Part shown: in pieces, positions 61,662 to 64,000 of the stretch
Layout of the letters: each line of letters opens with the position of its first letter
Position numbering within the stretch: the stretch's first letter is position 1
Source of the DNA: Prevotella sp.
GTDB taxonomy: Bacteria; Bacteroidota; Bacteroidia; Bacteroidales; Bacteroidaceae
DNA: 64,000 nucleotides
Assembly: GCA_024682415.1 (NCBI GenBank)
Contig: JAIKZG010000004.1
Span: forward strand, 1-64,000
Reading direction: 5' to 3'
Position numbers and translations under genes: made by a program
Notes under the pieces: model-generated
Told to the model about the DNA's origin: nothing
The model's input: only the letters and a program-made list of their open reading frames with translations
Databases searched by the model: none

Positions 61662-63605
61662 ATGCGAAGACCGCATCTATACATAAAGAAACTGGATATT
61701 TTTATATCCAAACAGTTCGGAATGCTCTTTATAGGAACGTTCTTCATTTGCCAGTTTGTGCTGATGATGCAGTTCCTATGGCGCTATATCGATGATTTGA
61801 TTGGCAAAGGATTGTCTATGGAGATTCTTGCGCAATTCTTCTGGTACATGAGCCTTATGCTCGTGCCCCAAGCTTTGCCGTTGGCTATTCTCCTCGCGTC
61901 GCTTATCACATTCGGTAATCTGGGCGAGACAAGTGAGCTTACCGCTATCAAGGCGGCAGGTATCTCGCTTATGAAGACATTCCGCTCACTTATTGTCATT
62001 TCCATTTTTATTAGCTTCGGTTCTTTCATTTTCCAAAACGACGTAGCCCCGAAAGCGAACATGAAAATGGCGCAACTCCTTATCTCAATGAGACAGAAAA
62101 GCCCTGAACTGGAAATTCCAGAAGGCGTATTCTACGATGGTATTCCTAACTGCAATTTCTATGTGCAGAAAAAGGACATGGAAACAGGTAAGCTATATGG
62201 AATTATGGTTTACCGCATGACTGGCAGCTATGAAGACCAAGCCATCATTTTGGCAGATTCAGGAATGTTGCAGTCTACGGCTGAAAAGAAGCACTTGCTG
62301 CTCACATTATGGAATGGTGAGTGGTTTGAAAATATGCAGAGCCAGGAGCTATCGTCGAGCGCTGCCGTGCCTTATCGTAGAGAGACATTTATAAACAAGC
62401 GCATTGTGCTGGATTTTGACGGAGGATTTAACATGAGCGACGCGGCAGGATTTTCTAATGACGCGCGCGCAAAGAGCCTTGAGCAAATCAGCAGCGACAT
62501 CGATTCTCTAAGCTTGGTCTATGACAGCATCGGCCGTGCTTATTACAAGGATTTCGACAGAATGTTTTATTCTCGTCGCGACATATCGGGCAAAGACTCT
62601 ATCAGAGCGGAGAGACTCGCTGAAGCGAAGGATCTGAATGTAGATACGCTTTACGCCCGTCTGAAACCATCGGACAAGCAGTCGGTATTAAATTCTGCGT
62701 TGAGCACTGTGCAGAGCGAATCTAATGAGCTGGATTTCCGAAGCATGGTGACAAGCGACGGCGATGAAATGATAAGGAAGCATAAGATAGAGTTTATCAA
62801 TAAATTCTCTCTTGCGCTCACATGTATTATTTTCTTCTTCATCGGTGGTCCATTGGGAGCTATTATAAGAAAAGGTGGACTTGGCGTACCGGTGGTGACT
62901 TCAGTGCTCGTCTTTATCCTATATTATATGCTCGACAACACCGGTTACCGTATGTCAAGAGCCGGAATGTGGGCAATATGGTTTGGAAAAGGTCTTGCGC
63001 CTGCCGTGCTTATTCCGCTTGCCATATTCGCTACAAAGAAAGCCATCGACGACTCTATGGTATTTAATATGGACATATGGCGAGAATTGTTCCGCAAGAT
63101 GTTCGGACTAAGAACGAAACGCCATATCATGGGCAAGGAAGTGATAATCCAAGATCCTGATTATACAGCTGACGCTGAAAAGCTGAAAGAAATTACGAAC
63201 GAAATAAAAATATATTCTCGTCGTCATAATTTAAAGAAGCTGCCAGATCCTATGAAGGCTTTCTTCAAATATCATGATCATGCCGATCATAAGATAGAAG
63301 AGATAAACAAGGATTTGGAAGCCGTAATAGACGATTTGTCTAATACTCGCGACAAGATAATTTTGAATGAGCTCAATAATTATCCTGTGCTCGTGACAAG
63401 CGGTCATACGCGACCTTTTGAGCGTAGATGGATAAACACCGCTGTGGGCATTATGCTTCCGTTGGGCATTTTCTTCTATTGCAGAATGTGGAGATTCAGA
63501 ATGAGACTTTATCGTGACCTGCGCGTAATTCGTCGCACAAATGAGCATATCATAGCCCGTGTGAACGACATGAAGCAAGAAGGTAACGACAATGAGAATA
63601 AATAA
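61662..63605 (+). CDS. LptF/LptG family lipopolysaccharide export permease
   Basis: This 647-residue protein has three N-terminal spans (FGMLFIGTFFICQFVLMMQF, then LVPQALPLAILLASLITFG and SLIVISIFISFGSFIF), a periplasmic beta-jellyroll domain (about 130-280), three more spans (about 380-470) and an extra C-terminal cytoplasmic region with one further span near residue 600. The motif GNLGETSELTAIKAAGISL is the coupling helix that contacts the LptB ATPase. The length is usual for Bacteroidota, where the protein is about twice as long as in E. coli. ribB follows 38 bases downstream. Confidence 0.9.
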   Translation: MRRPHLYIKKLDIFISKQFGMLFIGTFFICQFVLMMQFLWRYIDDLIGKGLSMEILAQFFWYMSLMLVPQALPLAILLASLITFGNLGETSELTAIKAAGISLMKTFRSLIVISIFISFGSFIFQNDVAPKANMKMAQLLISMRQKSPELEIPEGVFYDGIPNCNFYVQKKDMETGKLYGIMVYRMTGSYEDQAIILADSGMLQSTAEKKHLLLTLWNGEWFENMQSQELSSSAAVPYRRETFINKRIVLDFDGGFNMSDAAGFSNDARAKSLEQISSDIDSLSLVYDSIGRAYYKDFDRMFYSRRDISGKDSIRAERLAEAKDLNVDTLYARLKPSDKQSVLNSALSTVQSESNELDFRSMVTSDGDEMIRKHKIEFINKFSLALTCIIFFFIGGPLGAIIRKGGLGVPVVTSVLVFILYYMLDNTGYRMSRAGMWAIWFGKGLAPAVLIPLAIFATKKAIDDSMVFNMDIWRELFRKMFGLRTKRHIMGKEVIIQDPDYTADAEKLKEITNEIKIYSRRHNLKKLPDPMKAFFKYHDHADHKIEEINKDLEAVIDDLSNTRDKIILNELNNYPVLVTSGHTRPFERRWINTAVGIMLPLGIFFYCRMWRFRMRLYRDLRVIRRTNEHIIARVNDMKQEGNDNENK

Positions 63606-63630
63606 GAACTCAGAGAAATTAAACTCTAAA

Positions 63631-63636
63631 AGGAGA
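63631..63636 (+). promoter_or_regulatory. Shine-Dalgarno-like site of ribB
   Basis: AGGAGA lies 7 bases before the ATG at 63644. Such strong SD sites are rare in Bacteroidota and support this start. Confidence 0.5.
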
Positions 63637-63643
63637 TTAAGAT

Positions 63644-64000
63644 ATGAACGATTTTAAGATTAGCAGCATCGAAGATGCGTTGAAGGACTTTAAAGAGGGA
63701 AAATTTGTCATCGTCGTTGATGACGAGGACAGAGAAAATGAAGGCGACCTCATCACTGCCGCCGAAATGATAACTCCAGAAAAGGTGAACTTTATGTTGA
63801 AAAACGCAAGGGGTGTGCTTTGCGTTCCAATCACGATATCACGTTGCGAAGAACTTGACTTGCCACATCAGGTAAGCGAAAATACAAGCGTGCTCGGCAC
63901 GCCATTCACAATTACCGTGGATAAACTTGAGGGCTGCACAACAGGCGTTTCTGCTCACGATCGCGCGGAAACCATCAAGGCTCTTGCCGATCCGAAAGCT
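63644..64000 (+). CDS. ribB: 3,4-dihydroxy-2-butanone 4-phosphate synthase, N-terminal part
   Basis: The frame from the ATG at 63644 runs 119 codons to the window edge. It shows the catalytic [19 protein letters not shown], then [13 protein letters not shown] and [20 protein letters not shown], all typical of the enzyme that makes the four-carbon precursor of riboflavin from ribulose 5-phosphate. It may continue into a GTP cyclohydrolase II domain (RibBA), which cannot be seen. The link to flavin supply is of interest given the FMN-binding protein 9 kb upstream, but the genes are not in one operon. Confidence 0.92.
   Translation, partial: MNDFKISSIEDALKDFKEGKFVIVVDDEDRENEGDLITAAEMITPEKVNFMLKNARGVLCVPITISRCEELDLPHQVSENTSVLGTPFTITVDKLEGCTTGVSAHDRAETIKALADPKA

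Noticed and set aside
63606..63643. FMN riboswitch before ribB
   Set aside because: The gap is only 38 bases, too short for the known element, and no conserved motif is visible.

Overview
The window is a contiguous piece of a Bacteroidota chromosome, most likely Prevotella/Segatella-like. The reasons are two SusC/SusD pairs, further TonB-dependent receptors with surface lipoproteins, GldH, RicT (PSP1), a Ttd14-like ATPase, LptF/G of the long Bacteroidota type, and promoters of the Bacteroidota form (TTTG, about 19 bases, TAnnTTTG) instead of -35/-10 boxes. No phage, insertion sequence, CRISPR array or rRNA operon was seen. One tRNA is present (Leu, anticodon TAG).

Layout. 1-8.9 kb: a surface-glycan cluster with two HlpA-like glycosyltransferases (one cut by the window edge), a GT2, a GT14, two paralogous multi-pass membrane proteins, a LicD-type transferase and a Wzx-like flippase. 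9-15.2 kb: an SGNH hydrolase, a Ttd14-like ATPase, a PL1 pectate lyase, tRNA-Leu and fucO. 15.2-16.9 kb: a long repeat-filled gap, then an unassigned helical protein. 17-22.4 kb: SusC/SusD pair 1. 22.6-27.7 kb: a MATE transporter, holB-ricT-gldH, and a GNAT acetyltransferase. 27.9-34.9 kb: SusC/SusD pair 2 behind a beta-helix lipoprotein. 35.1-42.2 kb: six same-strand genes (glutaminyl-cyclase-like M28, a C26-M19 fusion, Lrp, a membrane MutS-like ATPase, a CE12 esterase, a lipoprotein nuclease). 42.3-48.8 kb: an OM receptor with two OB-fold-type lipoproteins, divergent from a secreted EEP-family enzyme. 48.8-49.8 kb: a second long repeat-filled gap. 49.8-53.9 kb: an S41 protease, pyrH and uxaB. 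54-61.4 kb: an AraC regulator, OM receptor, DUF4876-like lipoprotein, beta-barrel, FMN-binding protein and a previously uncalled 59-residue protein. 61.7-64 kb: an LptF/G permease and the start of ribB.

How the genes fit together. Several scattered genes point to pectin use: a pectate lyase, a rhamnogalacturonan acetylesterase, SusC/D pair 2 with its beta-helix lipoprotein, tagaturonate reductase (galacturonate) and lactaldehyde reductase (rhamnose or fucose). Two other receptor loci look like different uptake systems: one with secreted nuclease-like enzymes, and one with a periplasmic flavoprotein.

The strongest unexplained signal is in the non-coding DNA. The three longest repeat-bearing gaps (180-761, 15201-16170 and 48775-49841) each carry degenerate tandem arrays with a period of 40 to 42 bases. 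Sequences differ between gaps, but the period is almost fixed. Family names of the DUF type are given from memory and were not checked against a database.
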